NCBI GenBank assembly: GCA_964551295.1
Contig: CAZKDJ010000062.1
Span: forward strand, 1-20,155
Length of the DNA stretch: 20,155 bases
Direction: 5' to 3'
Origin: JAFGED01 sp964551295
GTDB lineage: Bacteria > Chloroflexota > Anaerolineae > B4-G1
The notes under the pieces are model-generated. The model was given only the letters and a program-made list of their open reading frames with translations, was not told the DNA's origin and made no database searches. The number at the start of each line of letters is the position of its first letter. The stretch's first letter is position 1. The translations under genes and the position numbers were made by a program. Below, in pieces: positions 13,102 to 20,155 of this stretch.

Positions 13102-13521
13102 TTAGAAGGGGATCTCTTCCTCCGGCTCGGCCGGGGGTTCCTCGTAGGACTCGGGCGTTTCGGGAGACGGCTCTTCGCCGCGGCCGCCCAGGAACTTGAC
13201 GGTCTGCGCCGTGACCTCAAACGAAGCGCGAGCTACGCCGTCGTTGCCCGTCCAAATGCGCGGCCCGCCGTTTTCGTCGGGCTGCAGGCGCCCCTCGATG
13301 AGCACGGGGCGGCCTTTCTGGAGATATTGATTGCAGGTTTCGGCCAGTCGCCGCCAAGCAGTGACGCGGAACCAGACGGTCTCGTCCACCTGCGTGCCGT
13401 CCTGACGGGTCCACTTGCGGCTGGCTGCTACCGAGAAATTGGTGACCGGCGTGCCGTCCGGCGTGTATCTCATCTCTGGATCCCGGCCAAGATAGCCTGC
13501 AATGATGATCTTGTGATACAT
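13102..13521 (-). CDS. ssb: Single-stranded DNA-binding protein
   Basis: A 139-residue SSB. The OB-fold (residues 1-105) opens MYHKIIIAGYLGRDPEMRYT and includes VTNFSVAASRKW, ETVWFRVTAWRRLAETCNQY and GRPVLIEGRLQPDE, all standard for bacterial SSB. An acidic, proline-rich linker leads to the conserved tip EEEIPF, which binds SSB partner proteins such as RecO, RecQ and PriA. SSB coats single-stranded DNA in replication and repair. AGAGGAGG lies seven bases before ATG. It is flanked by terminators on both sides (13038-13069 and 13637-13682), so it is a stand-alone transcript; I found no convincing promoter in the 180-base gap upstream. Confidence 0.95.
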   Translation of the reverse strand: MYHKIIIAGYLGRDPEMRYTPDGTPVTNFSVAASRKWTRQDGTQVDETVWFRVTAWRRLAETCNQYLQKGRPVLIEGRLQPDENGGPRIWTGNDGVARASFEVTAQTVKFLGGRGEEPSPETPESYEEPPAEPEEEIPF

Positions 13522-13636
13522 GGTATAGCCTCCTCTTTATTTTTCTCAATATGGTATTACGCTGTGTAATAGAAATAACGTGGTAGCTTTTGCTTTTCCG
13601 CCAGGTACCAATATTACACCCAAAACTCTGCAAAGT

Positions 13637-13682
13637 CAAAAAGGCCGAGTTCCTGTTCATCACAATCTGACAGGAACTCGGC
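13637..13682 (-). terminator. Intrinsic terminator of the glutamate synthase-like gene
   Basis: GCCGAGTTCCTGT (13644-13656) and ACAGGAACTCGGC (13670-13682) form a perfect 13-bp stem with a 13-base loop, 22 bases after the stop. On the minus strand it is followed directly by CCTTTTTGAC, a five-T run. Confidence 0.8.
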
Positions 13683-13703
13683 GATGGTCGTTTTGGTGAT
13701 AGA

Positions 13704-15362
13704 TTAGTTGTTGGTGATCTCGATCGCTTTTTTGTGGTAGGTGTCTATCACGCAGGGGATACCAAAGGCTTGGCCGTTGATGATTTCCATCGCCTCTTCG
13801 CGGTAGGCATCCATCACGTAGGGGATGCCGGATACCTTGGCCGCCTCCTCGGTCAGGGCCATCAGGTCCTTGCGACCGATGGTGGAGACGCGGAAATTGC
13901 GGCTGCCGGCCATCAACTGCTGCAGGCCGATCTTGAGCTTGTCGGCGTAGGAAAAGAAGCCGATGGCGCCCAACGGCATCTGGTCGATTTCTTCCTTGCC
14001 GTACACGTCAACCAGCGTCTCGTACTCGACAAAGATCTCCTCGATGGTGGAACCGTGCTGGGAGACGGTCCTGGGCAGGCTGTCCTCCGCCATCCACTGG
14101 GCCACGTTCTTGCCCACCATGCCGGGGATCATCAACGCGCGGCCCATGCAGACCGCCTTGACGAAAGGTGCGCCCATGGCGATGGCCTTGAAGATGTGAT
14201 CCTCGGTCGAGAACCCGCCGGCGATGGCGATATCGGGCACGAAGGCGCCCTTCTCGGCCAGTATGGTGCACAGTTCGTACGTCATCGCCTGCAGGTAGAA
14301 GGTGGGTACACCCCACTCGCACATCATGCGCCAGGGGCTCATGCCGGTGCCGCCGCCGGAGCCGTCGATGGTCAGCATGTCCAGCTTGGCGTCGGAGGCC
14401 CACTTGATGGCCAGGGCCAGCTCGCGCATGGGGTACGAGCCGGTCTTGAGCGTGACGCGCTTGGCACCCAACCCCCGCAGCCGCTCGACCTCCTGCATAA
14501 AGCCTTCTTGGTCGATGAAACCCAGCCGCGAGTGGCGCTCGAACTCGTGCAGCGCGCCGTCCTCGTAGGCGGACTGGATGTCGTGGGCGGTCGGGTCGGG
14601 GGTGACCAAGTAGCCGCGCTCCTTCAACTGCAGCGCCCGCTCCATCGAGGGCAGCTTGACCTCGCCGCCGATGCACTTGGCCCCCTGGCCCCACTTGAGT
14701 TCCATGGACTCGACGCCCAGTTTGTCGATCACGTACTCGGCCACGCCCAGGCGGGTGTCCTCGACGTTCATCTGCACGATCAGGTCGCCGTAGCCGTTGT
14801 GGTAGCGGCGGTACTGCTCCACGCGGCGGCGCATGTCGGGCGACTCGACGATCTTGCCGCTAGAGTCCAGCTCGAGATCGGGGTCCATGCCGCACACGTT
14901 CTCGCCGCAGACAATAGTCACACCGGAGATGGCGGCGCCCACGGCAAAGTGCTCCCAGTTGTTGCGGGCCACGTCGGTGGAGCCCAGCGCGCCGGTAAAG
15001 ACCGGCACGGCCATCTTGACCTTGTTCTCGACGCCGTACTCGGTCTCGGTATTCACCATCGGGAACAGGGTGTTGTCGGGGTTGCCGACCTGGCCCTCGG
15101 GCAGGCCCTCTGCGCCCATGGCGTACCCGCAGATGTTCAGGTGGGAGTAGTCGATGGGGTATTCCTTGTCGGTGCCGGCGGTGAGGGCGCCAAATGGGGC
15201 GGGGTAGAGCAGCTCGCGGCCGCGCATGGTGGCCTGAAAGACTTCGCAGTTCCCCTTGCACCCATCGACGCAGCGCGTGCAGATGCCGGAGCTCGGCACG
15301 ACCGTCTTGGCGCGATTGTTCGTCTGCGTGTGATCGCCTGAGTTGGGTTGCTGTAGGTTCAT
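13704..15362 (-). CDS. FMN-binding glutamate synthase family protein
   Basis: A 552-residue protein matching the central FMN domain of glutamate synthase, as in archaeal-type single-domain enzymes. An N-terminal cysteine cluster C-x2-C-x3-C-x3-C (C28, C31, C35, C39 in GICTRCVDGCKGNC) probably holds an iron-sulfur cluster. VEDTRLGVAEYVI, KWGQGAKCIGGEVKLPS (224-240), TIDGSGGGTGMSPW (331-344) and IAIAGGFSTEDHIFKAIAMG (379-397) are the flavin- and substrate-binding loops of the TIM barrel. There is no glutaminase domain, so ammonia or a partner must supply nitrogen, or the substrate differs. AAGGAGA sits about seven bases before ATG 15362; the longer frame runs through the regulator gene. The last 42 residues are two diverged copies of one motif (511-530, 533-552). 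A GntR-type regulator lies 89 bases upstream on the same strand. Confidence 0.88.
   Translation of the reverse strand: MNLQQPNSGDHTQTNNRAKTVVPSSGICTRCVDGCKGNCEVFQATMRGRELLYPAPFGALTAGTDKEYPIDYSHLNICGYAMGAEGLPEGQVGNPDNTLFPMVNTETEYGVENKVKMAVPVFTGALGSTDVARNNWEHFAVGAAISGVTIVCGENVCGMDPDLELDSSGKIVESPDMRRRVEQYRRYHNGYGDLIVQMNVEDTRLGVAEYVIDKLGVESMELKWGQGAKCIGGEVKLPSMERALQLKERGYLVTPDPTAHDIQSAYEDGALHEFERHSRLGFIDQEGFMQEVERLRGLGAKRVTLKTGSYPMRELALAIKWASDAKLDMLTIDGSGGGTGMSPWRMMCEWGVPTFYLQAMTYELCTILAEKGAFVPDIAIAGGFSTEDHIFKAIAMGAPFVKAVCMGRALMIPGMVGKNVAQWMAEDSLPRTVSQHGSTIEEIFVEYETLVDVYGKEEIDQMPLGAIGFFSYADKLKIGLQQLMAGSRNFRVSTIGRKDLMALTEEAAKVSGIPYVMDAYREEAMEIINGQAFGIPCVIDTYHKKAIEITNN
13707..13832. repeat. Intragenic 66-bp tandem duplication at the glutamate synthase-like C-terminus
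   Basis: The last codons encode SGIPYVMDAYREEAMEIING (511-530) and then FGIPCVIDTYHKKAIEITNN (533-552), spaced 22 residues apart. The nucleotide copies are also alike (for example ATCCATCACGTAGGGGAT and CTATCACGCAGGGGAT on the plus strand), pointing to a tandem duplication with later drift. Confidence 0.7.
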
Positions 15363-15451
15363 CAGATTTTCTCCTTGAGTTGGTTTCGAAAAATGTCTCC
15401 AAATAAGAGTCTTGGAGTTCTTCCCAAAGTTAGAGAAGCAGCCTGCTATTG

Positions 15452-16144
15452 CTACTCGCTCGTACCGCCGCTCAAGCGGTTCTCGAGCAGGGTAAAGTGC
15501 TGCACCAGAACTTGCTTCCCTTGCTCGTATTGCCCTGTGAGGATGGCCTCGGCGATTGCCCTGTGGCTGACCCACATCTTTTCATAGTAGCTCAGGTCAA
15601 AGTAGCGGTGCAATCCCACTGCTTCGTATGCGTCCCAGTAGGCCTTGAGCAGTCCTTGCACGAACTTGTTATCCAGCCGGCGAAAGATGAGCAAGTGAAA
15701 GTCGCGGTGTCCTTTGTGGGGAATCTCGACCGGTGAGCCTTGCAGCTTTTGCTCCGATTGCTCTACGATCTTTTGGAGCTCCTCGTGATCTTCTGGCGTC
15801 AGGTGCTGCACGGCTTCTTCCCAGAAGATGATTTCGAGCTGCATGCGCAGCCGGTAGAGATGGTCAAAGTTCTTCCAGTCATAAGCAGTGCCGTACAGAA
15901 CCAGGGTACGGATGGCGGCGTAAAAGTCGAAAGGGCGGACGTAGGTGCCGTCGCCGGGGCGCATCTCAACCGCGCCATAGGCCTGGGCGACGACCATTTC
16001 CTCGCGCAGCTTGCCCCGGCTGATGCCCAGTTCCGTGGCGAGTTCGTCCATCGGTGGCAGCTTGATTTCCTTGCCTTCGCCCATCTGGAGGTCGTTATCG
16101 ATGATGTATTGGAGAATATAGTAGGGTAGGATACCTCGAAGCAT
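15452..16144 (-). CDS. GntR/FadR family transcriptional regulator (FCD domain)
   Basis: A 230-residue regulator. The N-terminal winged helix-turn-helix runs through residues 5-71 with LPPMDELATELGISRGKLRE (29-48), the recognition helix, and the wing VEMRPGDGTYVRP (59-71). The C-terminal all-helical FCD-type ligand domain contains HRDFHLLIFRRLDNKFV and ends with SHRAIAEAILTGQYEQGKQV, both usual. Members sense small acids, for example amino or keto acids, and bind short dyads. The gene precedes the glutamate synthase-like gene on the same strand and is divergent from the KaiC/PEP-synthase-like gene, so both are likely targets (inference). A consensus promoter and two dyads lie just upstream, which suggests self-repression. 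ATG 16144 has no strong ribosome binding site (AGCGGAT, weak). Confidence 0.88.
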   Translation of the reverse strand: MLRGILPYYILQYIIDNDLQMGEGKEIKLPPMDELATELGISRGKLREEMVVAQAYGAVEMRPGDGTYVRPFDFYAAIRTLVLYGTAYDWKNFDHLYRLRMQLEIIFWEEAVQHLTPEDHEELQKIVEQSEQKLQGSPVEIPHKGHRDFHLLIFRRLDNKFVQGLLKAYWDAYEAVGLHRYFDLSYYEKMWVSHRAIAEAILTGQYEQGKQVLVQHFTLLENRLSGGTSE

Positions 16145-16168
16145 GTGTGATTATCCGCTTAACCTGTG

Positions 16169-16183
16169 ATGTATTCTATACAT
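16169..16183. promoter_or_regulatory. Dyad operator candidate, proximal
   Basis: ATGTAT and ATACAT flank a 3-base centre TCT, a 15-base palindrome. It lies about 20-34 bases downstream of the predicted regulator transcript start. Length and symmetry fit a GntR-family operator. Confidence 0.5.
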
Positions 16184-16211
16184 TGTATCTTTAGCATATT
16201 TATGCTATATT
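16183..16211 (+). promoter_or_regulatory. Candidate promoter of the KaiC/PEP-synthase-like gene
   Basis: TTGTAT (16183-16188) and TATATT (16206-16211) are spaced by 17 bases on the plus strand. The -10 box is one base from consensus, the -35 box matches only at TTG. It overlaps the dyad at 16192-16207. Confidence 0.35.
16192..16207. promoter_or_regulatory. Dyad operator candidate, at the regulator promoter
   Basis: TAGCATA (16192-16198) and TATGCTA (16201-16207) form a perfect inverted repeat with a 2-base centre. It spans the predicted start site of the regulator transcript and the -10 area of the divergent promoter, so a bound regulator would block both. Confidence 0.55.
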
Positions 16212-16236
16212 ATATCTATTGCAAGAAATCTGTCAA
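16209..16236 (-). promoter_or_regulatory. Consensus sigma70 promoter of the GntR-type regulator
   Basis: On the minus strand TTGACA (16236-16231) and TATAAT (16214-16209) are both perfect matches with a 16-base spacer. The expected start is near 16202, giving a leader of about 58 bases to ATG 16144. Confidence 0.75.
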
Positions 16237-16308
16237 GCATTTGAGAGGGGCTTTTGTTGTTAATTGGGCCGGGTTGTTGTATACCCCATCGCAGGAGAAC
16301 GAGAGAGG

Positions 16309-18918
16309 ATGGACATGATACATAGCGGCATCGCGCAACTGGACGAGATTGTAGAGGGGCTCCGGTTAGGCGATAACGTCGTCTGGAAGGTCGAGAGTCT
16401 GGATGACTATGTGACCTTTGCAGAGCCTTTCGTTGATCAGGCGATCAGGGATGGGCACCGGTGCATCTATATGCGGTTTGCGCCTTACCAGCCGATCGTC
16501 GCGCCCCGCGATGGGCTCGAGATCATCCAGATCGATCCCAGCGAGGGGTTCGATGCCTTCAGCGGGCAGGTGCATCGCATCATCGAGGAGAGGGGCAGGG
16601 AGGCGTTCTACGTGTTCGACAATCTCTCTGCCCTGGTGGTCAAGTGGGCCACCGACGAGCTGTTGGCCAATTTCTTCCAGGTCACGTGCCCGTATCTCTT
16701 CGAGCTGGGCACGGTGGCTTATTTTGCCCTCACCCGGGGGCAGCACGCCTATCACGCCGTGGCCAGGATCAGGGAGACCACTCAGGTGCTGATCGCGGTG
16801 TACAACGTGAAAGGCCGGAAATACGTGCACCCCCTAAAGGCCTGGGGGCGATACTCGCCGCAGATGTTCCTCCCCCATCTCGTCTCGGACAACACCTGGA
16901 CGCCCGTCTTTAGCAGTGGGGACGCAGCCACGGTGGCGACGCTGGCCAGACAAAAGCCTCTGGGTATTCAGGCCGGCGTGTCTGCACCTTGGGAGAGCGT
17001 GTACGCCAAGTTGGCCCAGTACCGCGCAGCCGACCGGATGCCGCCCGAGACGACGCCCGAAGTCGCCGCGTTGAAGCAAGAGTTCGTCCGTATGATGATC
17101 GGCGGTCGTCCCGAGTTCGAGCAGTTGGCCGTGCACTACTTTAGCTTGGACGACCTGTTTCGCATTCGCGACCGGCTCGTCGGCTCTGGGCGCATCGGGG
17201 GCAAGGCGGCCGGGATGCTGTTGGCCCGCCGCATCCTGGCCCAATACGAAGGGGGCGTCGATTTTGGCGAGGTGCTCGAGGGCCACGACGATTTCTACGT
17301 CGGGTCCGACGTCTTTTTCACTTTTCTGGTGAACAACGACCTCTTCCGCCTGCGCCTGCAGCTCATGAGCAACCCCGAGCTCTCCTGGGAGGAGTTTGAG
17401 GATGTGGAGCGGCGCTTTCTGGCGGGCGAGTTCCCGCCCGAGGTCGTGGCCCAGTTCCGCAACATGCTCGATTACTATGGCCAGGCGCCCATCATCGTGC
17501 GCTCCAGCAGCCTGCTGGAGGATAGTTTCGGCAGCGCCTTTGCCGGCAAGTACCGCAGCGAGTTCTGCGCCAATCAGTGCCACCCAGAGGAGAGACTGGC
17601 CGTTTTTCTACACGCGGTGAAGCGCGTCTATGCCAGCACTTTGAACCCCGACGTGCTTTCCTACAAGCGCAGGCGGGGCTTGGCGGGTCGTGATGAGCAG
17701 ATGGCTATCCTGGTACAGCGGGTGTCCGGCCAGGCGTTCGGAGGATTTTTCTTACCCCTGCTGGCCGGCGTCGCGCTGAGCCGGAATCTGTACGTCTGGA
17801 CGGATCGGATCGACCCGCGCAAGGGGGTCGTCCGGCTGGTGTTTGGCTTGGGGACCCGGGCCGTCGATCGCGTCGGCTACGACTACCCACGCATGGTTCC
17901 CCTGAGCCATCCGCGGCTCAGACCCGAGGTGGGCATGAAGGTGGTCAAGTATTCGCAACGCCAGGTCGACCTGATCGATCTGCGGGCCAGCCGGTTCGCT
18001 ACGCGGTCGTTTAAGGAGGTGGTCGCCGGAGCTGACTATCCCCACCTGCACCTGTTGGTATCCGAGCTCAAGGAGGGCGGGGTGTACGATCCCATCGGGC
18101 GGTATGTCCAGGCCCCGGCGGGGGATCTGGTCTTGACGTTCAACAACCTGATCGATCGAACGCCCTTTGTCTCTATTATGGGAGAGATGCTGGCTGAGCT
18201 GGAGCGGGTTTACGGCCATCCGATAGAAACCGAGTTCACGGCCTCCGTCGAGCCGGCCGGACGCGTCAGGGTCAATCTGCTCCAGTGCCGGCCTATGGCG
18301 ATTCCCGGTATCTCTCGGCGGGTCAGCCTTCCTGATGATGTGGAGTTGGAGCGCGTTCTCTTCCGATCCAGTAGGTTCATCGGCGGCGGTGTGGTCGACC
18401 GGATATGCCACATCGTCTACATCGATCCCGAGCGGTATACGGCCATCGCGTCGCTGGAGGTAAAAAAATCCCTGGGGCGCGTGGTGGGACAGGTCAACGC
18501 CCGTCTACGCCAAATGGTGGGCCGAGAGTTGGTCATGGGGCCGGGGCGGTTTGGCAGCAGCAACATCGACCTGGGGGTCAACGTGACCTACGCCGATATC
18601 GAAAATGCCGCCGTTCTGGTAGAGGTCGCCCGCGAGGAGACGGGGCAGATGCCGGAGGTGTCGTACGGCACGCACTTTTTCCTGGATCTGGTCGAGTCGG
18701 AGACGATCTACCTGGCCATATACCCGGCCGCTGCGGGGGCCGAATTTAACCGAAGCTTTTTTCTCCAGTCTCCCAGCGTGCTGTGTGACCTGGTGCCGGG
18801 CATAGAGGCGTTCGCGGACCTGGTACGCGTGATCGACGTCTGCGCGGTCACGGGGGGCAAGCACGCGCAGGTCGTGGCCGACCCCGACAGCCAGCGGGCG
18901 ATGTGCTTCCTGGCGTAA
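16309..18918 (+). CDS. KaiC-like/PEP-synthase-like fusion: PEP/pyruvate-binding domain protein
   Basis: An 869-residue cytoplasmic protein, the only plus-strand gene. The first 200 residues look like a KaiC/RecA domain: HSGIAQLDEIVEGLRLGDNV at 5-24 and a Walker B-like FYVFDNLSAL (100-109), but the Walker A loop (GxxxxGKT) is absent. The middle holds the ATP-grasp part of PEP synthase/PPDK: GRIGGKAAGM (294-303), IVRSSSLLEDSFGSAFAGKY (396-415), MAILVQRVSG and LLQCRPM (657-663). The phosphohistidine domain and PEP-binding TIM barrel are missing. A C-terminal region with MGPGRFGSSNIDLGVNVTYAD and YGTHFFLDL resembles the tail of similar proteins of unknown role. ATG 16309 follows AGGAGA and GAGAGAGG; 16315 is an alternative. 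Divergent from the GntR-type gene and convergent with glutamate dehydrogenase. Likely ATP-dependent, but the reaction is unknown. Confidence 0.8.
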   Translation: MDMIHSGIAQLDEIVEGLRLGDNVVWKVESLDDYVTFAEPFVDQAIRDGHRCIYMRFAPYQPIVAPRDGLEIIQIDPSEGFDAFSGQVHRIIEERGREAFYVFDNLSALVVKWATDELLANFFQVTCPYLFELGTVAYFALTRGQHAYHAVARIRETTQVLIAVYNVKGRKYVHPLKAWGRYSPQMFLPHLVSDNTWTPVFSSGDAATVATLARQKPLGIQAGVSAPWESVYAKLAQYRAADRMPPETTPEVAALKQEFVRMMIGGRPEFEQLAVHYFSLDDLFRIRDRLVGSGRIGGKAAGMLLARRILAQYEGGVDFGEVLEGHDDFYVGSDVFFTFLVNNDLFRLRLQLMSNPELSWEEFEDVERRFLAGEFPPEVVAQFRNMLDYYGQAPIIVRSSSLLEDSFGSAFAGKYRSEFCANQCHPEERLAVFLHAVKRVYASTLNPDVLSYKRRRGLAGRDEQMAILVQRVSGQAFGGFFLPLLAGVALSRNLYVWTDRIDPRKGVVRLVFGLGTRAVDRVGYDYPRMVPLSHPRLRPEVGMKVVKYSQRQVDLIDLRASRFATRSFKEVVAGADYPHLHLLVSELKEGGVYDPIGRYVQAPAGDLVLTFNNLIDRTPFVSIMGEMLAELERVYGHPIETEFTASVEPAGRVRVNLLQCRPMAIPGISRRVSLPDDVELERVLFRSSRFIGGGVVDRICHIVYIDPERYTAIASLEVKKSLGRVVGQVNARLRQMVGRELVMGPGRFGSSNIDLGVNVTYADIENAAVLVEVAREETGQMPEVSYGTHFFLDLVESETIYLAIYPAAAGAEFNRSFFLQSPSVLCDLVPGIEAFADLVRVIDVCAVTGGKHAQVVADPDSQRAMCFLA

Positions 18919-18922
18919 GCAA

Positions 18923-18955
18923 AGACCTCCGGGGTCTCTCAGACCCCGGAGGTCT
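18923..18955. terminator. Perfect 15-bp hairpin between convergent genes
   Basis: AGACCTCCGGGGTCT (18923-18937) and AGACCCCGGAGGTCT (18941-18955) pair without mismatch around a 3-base loop. It begins four bases after one stop codon and ends 13 bases before the opposite one, so it probably serves both convergent transcripts. Neither side has a T-run. Confidence 0.65.
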
Positions 18956-18967
18956 CGAAGGTAGGAT

Positions 18968-20155
18968 TTACACCCAACCTCTCAGCTTGCACGCCTCGGC
19001 GACGCGGCTCACGGCCACGATGTAGGCGCCCATGCGGTTGTCGATCTTGTACTTTTGGGCTGTTTTGTGCACGGCGTGGAAGGCGGCCGTCATCTTGGCG
19101 TCCAACCGTTGGTGGACGGTCTCCAGATCCCAGTAGTAGTCGTAGGCGTTCTGCACCTGCTCGAAATAGGATACGGTGACGCCGCCGGCGTTGCACAAAA
19201 AGTCGGGGATGACGTAGACGCCGTTTTGATCAAGCACCTCGTCGGCCTCGGGCGTGGTGGGGCCGTTGGCAAGCTCGGCGACGATACGGGCCTTGACGTT
19301 GCCGGCATTGGCGCTCGTGATCTGGTTCTCCAGGGCAGAGGGCAGCAGGACAGCCACGTCCAGCTCCAGCAACTCGGCGTTGGTGATGGTCTGCGCGCCG
19401 GAAAAGTCGATCACCGAATCGGTTTCCTGCTTGTGGGTGATGACGGCCTCGGCGTCCAGGCCGTCGGGGTTGTAGATGCTGCCCCGCGAATCAGACACGG
19501 CCACGACCTTGAGGCCGAGCAGCTCCTCACCCAGGCTGTGGGCAAACTGGCCGGCGTTGCCATACCCTTGAATGGCGGCGGTGGCCCCCTGTAGATCGAT
19601 CCCCAACGCCTTGCCTGCCTCGCGCACACAGAACATGCCGCCGCGGGCGGTGGCATCGCCGCGTCCCTGCGAGCCTCCCAGTGGAATGGGCTTGCCGGTG
19701 ATGACGCCGGGGACGTTGTAGCCGCGGATGAACGAGTACTCGTCCATCATCCAGGCCATGATCTGTGGTGTGGTGTATACGTCGGGTGCGGGCACGTCCA
19801 TTTCCTCGCCGAGCATGCGGACCACCTGGCGGATGTAGGCGCGGCTCAACCGCTCCAACTCCCGCTCTGACATCTCCTTGGGATTGCAGACGACGCCGCC
19901 TTTGCCGCCCCCCAGGGGAATGTCCATCACGGCCGTCTTCCACGTCATCCAGGCTGACAGCGCGCGGACGGTGTCGATGGTTTCCTCGGGGTGGTAACGG
20001 ATACCGCCCTTCGTCGGCCCACGGGAGTCATTGTAGTGTATGCGAAAGCCGTGAAAGATCTTGACGCTGTCGTCGTCCATGCGCACCGGCAGCGTCACGT
20101 GGAGTTCGCGCAGGGGCCAGCGCAGCAACTCGTGGGTCGCCGGATCCAGATCCAT
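18968..20155 (-). CDS. Glutamate dehydrogenase (Glu/Leu/Phe/Val family), 5' end outside window
   Basis: 395 residues of a hexameric amino-acid dehydrogenase, which interconverts glutamate and 2-oxoglutarate plus ammonia with NAD(P)H. Signatures are RGPTKGGIRYHP (45-56, K49), MTWKTAVMDIPLGGGKGGVV (70-89, K73 and K85), PAPDVYTTPQIMAWM, and the Rossmann motif IQGYGNAGQFA. IPDFLCNAGGVTVSYFEQVQN near the end is the conserved C-terminal segment. Family members are about 410-420 residues and usually have some 20 further residues before this point, so the methionine at the very edge is probably internal and the gene continues past 20155. It faces the KaiC/PEP-synthase-like gene across a shared hairpin. 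With the glutamate synthase-like gene nearby it marks a nitrogen assimilation cluster. Confidence 0.92.
   Translation of the reverse strand: MDLDPATHELLRWPLRELHVTLPVRMDDDSVKIFHGFRIHYNDSRGPTKGGIRYHPEETIDTVRALSAWMTWKTAVMDIPLGGGKGGVVCNPKEMSERELERLSRAYIRQVVRMLGEEMDVPAPDVYTTPQIMAWMMDEYSFIRGYNVPGVITGKPIPLGGSQGRGDATARGGMFCVREAGKALGIDLQGATAAIQGYGNAGQFAHSLGEELLGLKVVAVSDSRGSIYNPDGLDAEAVITHKQETDSVIDFSGAQTITNAELLELDVAVLLPSALENQITSANAGNVKARIVAELANGPTTPEADEVLDQNGVYVIPDFLCNAGGVTVSYFEQVQNAYDYYWDLETVHQRLDAKMTAAFHAVHKTAQKYKIDNRMGAYIVAVSRVAEACKLRGWV

Noticed and set aside
13541..13630. A promoter for ssb
   Set aside because: Several AT-rich hexamers are present, but none pairs a reasonable -35 and -10 box at 15-19 bases spacing.
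13734..15341. A 535-codon plus-strand open frame opposite the glutamate synthase-like gene
   Set aside because: It is an antisense shadow caused by high GC at third codon positions. Its protein is composed of repetitive H, G, V, D and L with no family features, while the minus strand encodes a well-conserved enzyme.
15397..15417. A small CTCCAA/TTGGAG inverted repeat between the regulator and the glutamate synthase-like gene
   Set aside because: Only six base pairs around a nine-base loop; not distinguishable from chance in an 89-base gap.

Overview
The window reads as a GC-rich bacterial chromosome segment, most likely from the Chloroflexota (Anaerolineae-like). The inference rests on a secreted beta-helix protein ending in the tail VYLPLVLRGAN, a C-terminal motif I associate with secreted proteins of that phylum, on the single-chain archaeal-type glutamate synthase, and on overall gene style. 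No marker gene (16S rRNA, ribosomal protein) is present, so the assignment is tentative. All genes but one lie on the minus strand. There are no tRNA or rRNA genes, CRISPR arrays, transposases or phage genes.

Region 1 to 7038 (minus strand) is a tightly packed run read right to left: a DUF5685-like protein with a cysteine-rich tail, a squalene/phytoene synthase family enzyme, a geranylgeranyl-reductase-type flavoprotein, dTDP-4-dehydrorhamnose reductase (rmlD), a family 2 rhamnosyltransferase-like enzyme, a second family 2 glycosyltransferase of the dolichyl-phosphate glucosyl/mannosyltransferase type, RNase HII (rnhB), and the start of a Roadblock/LC7-type protein that runs off the left edge. 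Several joints are 4-base ATGA overlaps. Together they suggest an isoprenoid lipid plus rhamnose-containing glycan pathway, with housekeeping genes attached.

Region 7079 to 11093 holds a large secreted beta-helix repeat protein, a 380-bp AT-rich spacer with a hairpin, rfbC (dTDP-4-dehydrorhamnose 3,5-epimerase) and a PIG-L family deacetylase. These also fit envelope glycan work.

Region 11127 to 13024 is the most unusual part. From a good sigma70-type promoter runs a four-ORF unit: a DUF3467 protein, a translin/TRAX-family protein that keeps the TRAX-type acidic residues, and two ORFs that together make one Cas4/Dna2-like PD-(D/E)XK nuclease. The two nuclease ORFs share a frame and are separated only by one TAG and two codons, and the junction falls inside a predicted transmembrane hairpin. 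This looks like a membrane-tethered nuclease partnered with a TRAX-like RNase, outside any CRISPR context. ssb lies just upstream behind its own terminator.

Region 13637 to 20155 is nitrogen and carbon metabolism: an FMN-dependent glutamate synthase-like protein with a duplicated C-terminus, a GntR/FCD regulator with a consensus promoter and two dyad operators, a divergent KaiC-like/PEP-synthase-like fusion protein on the plus strand, a perfect 15-bp convergent hairpin, and a glutamate dehydrogenase cut by the right edge.
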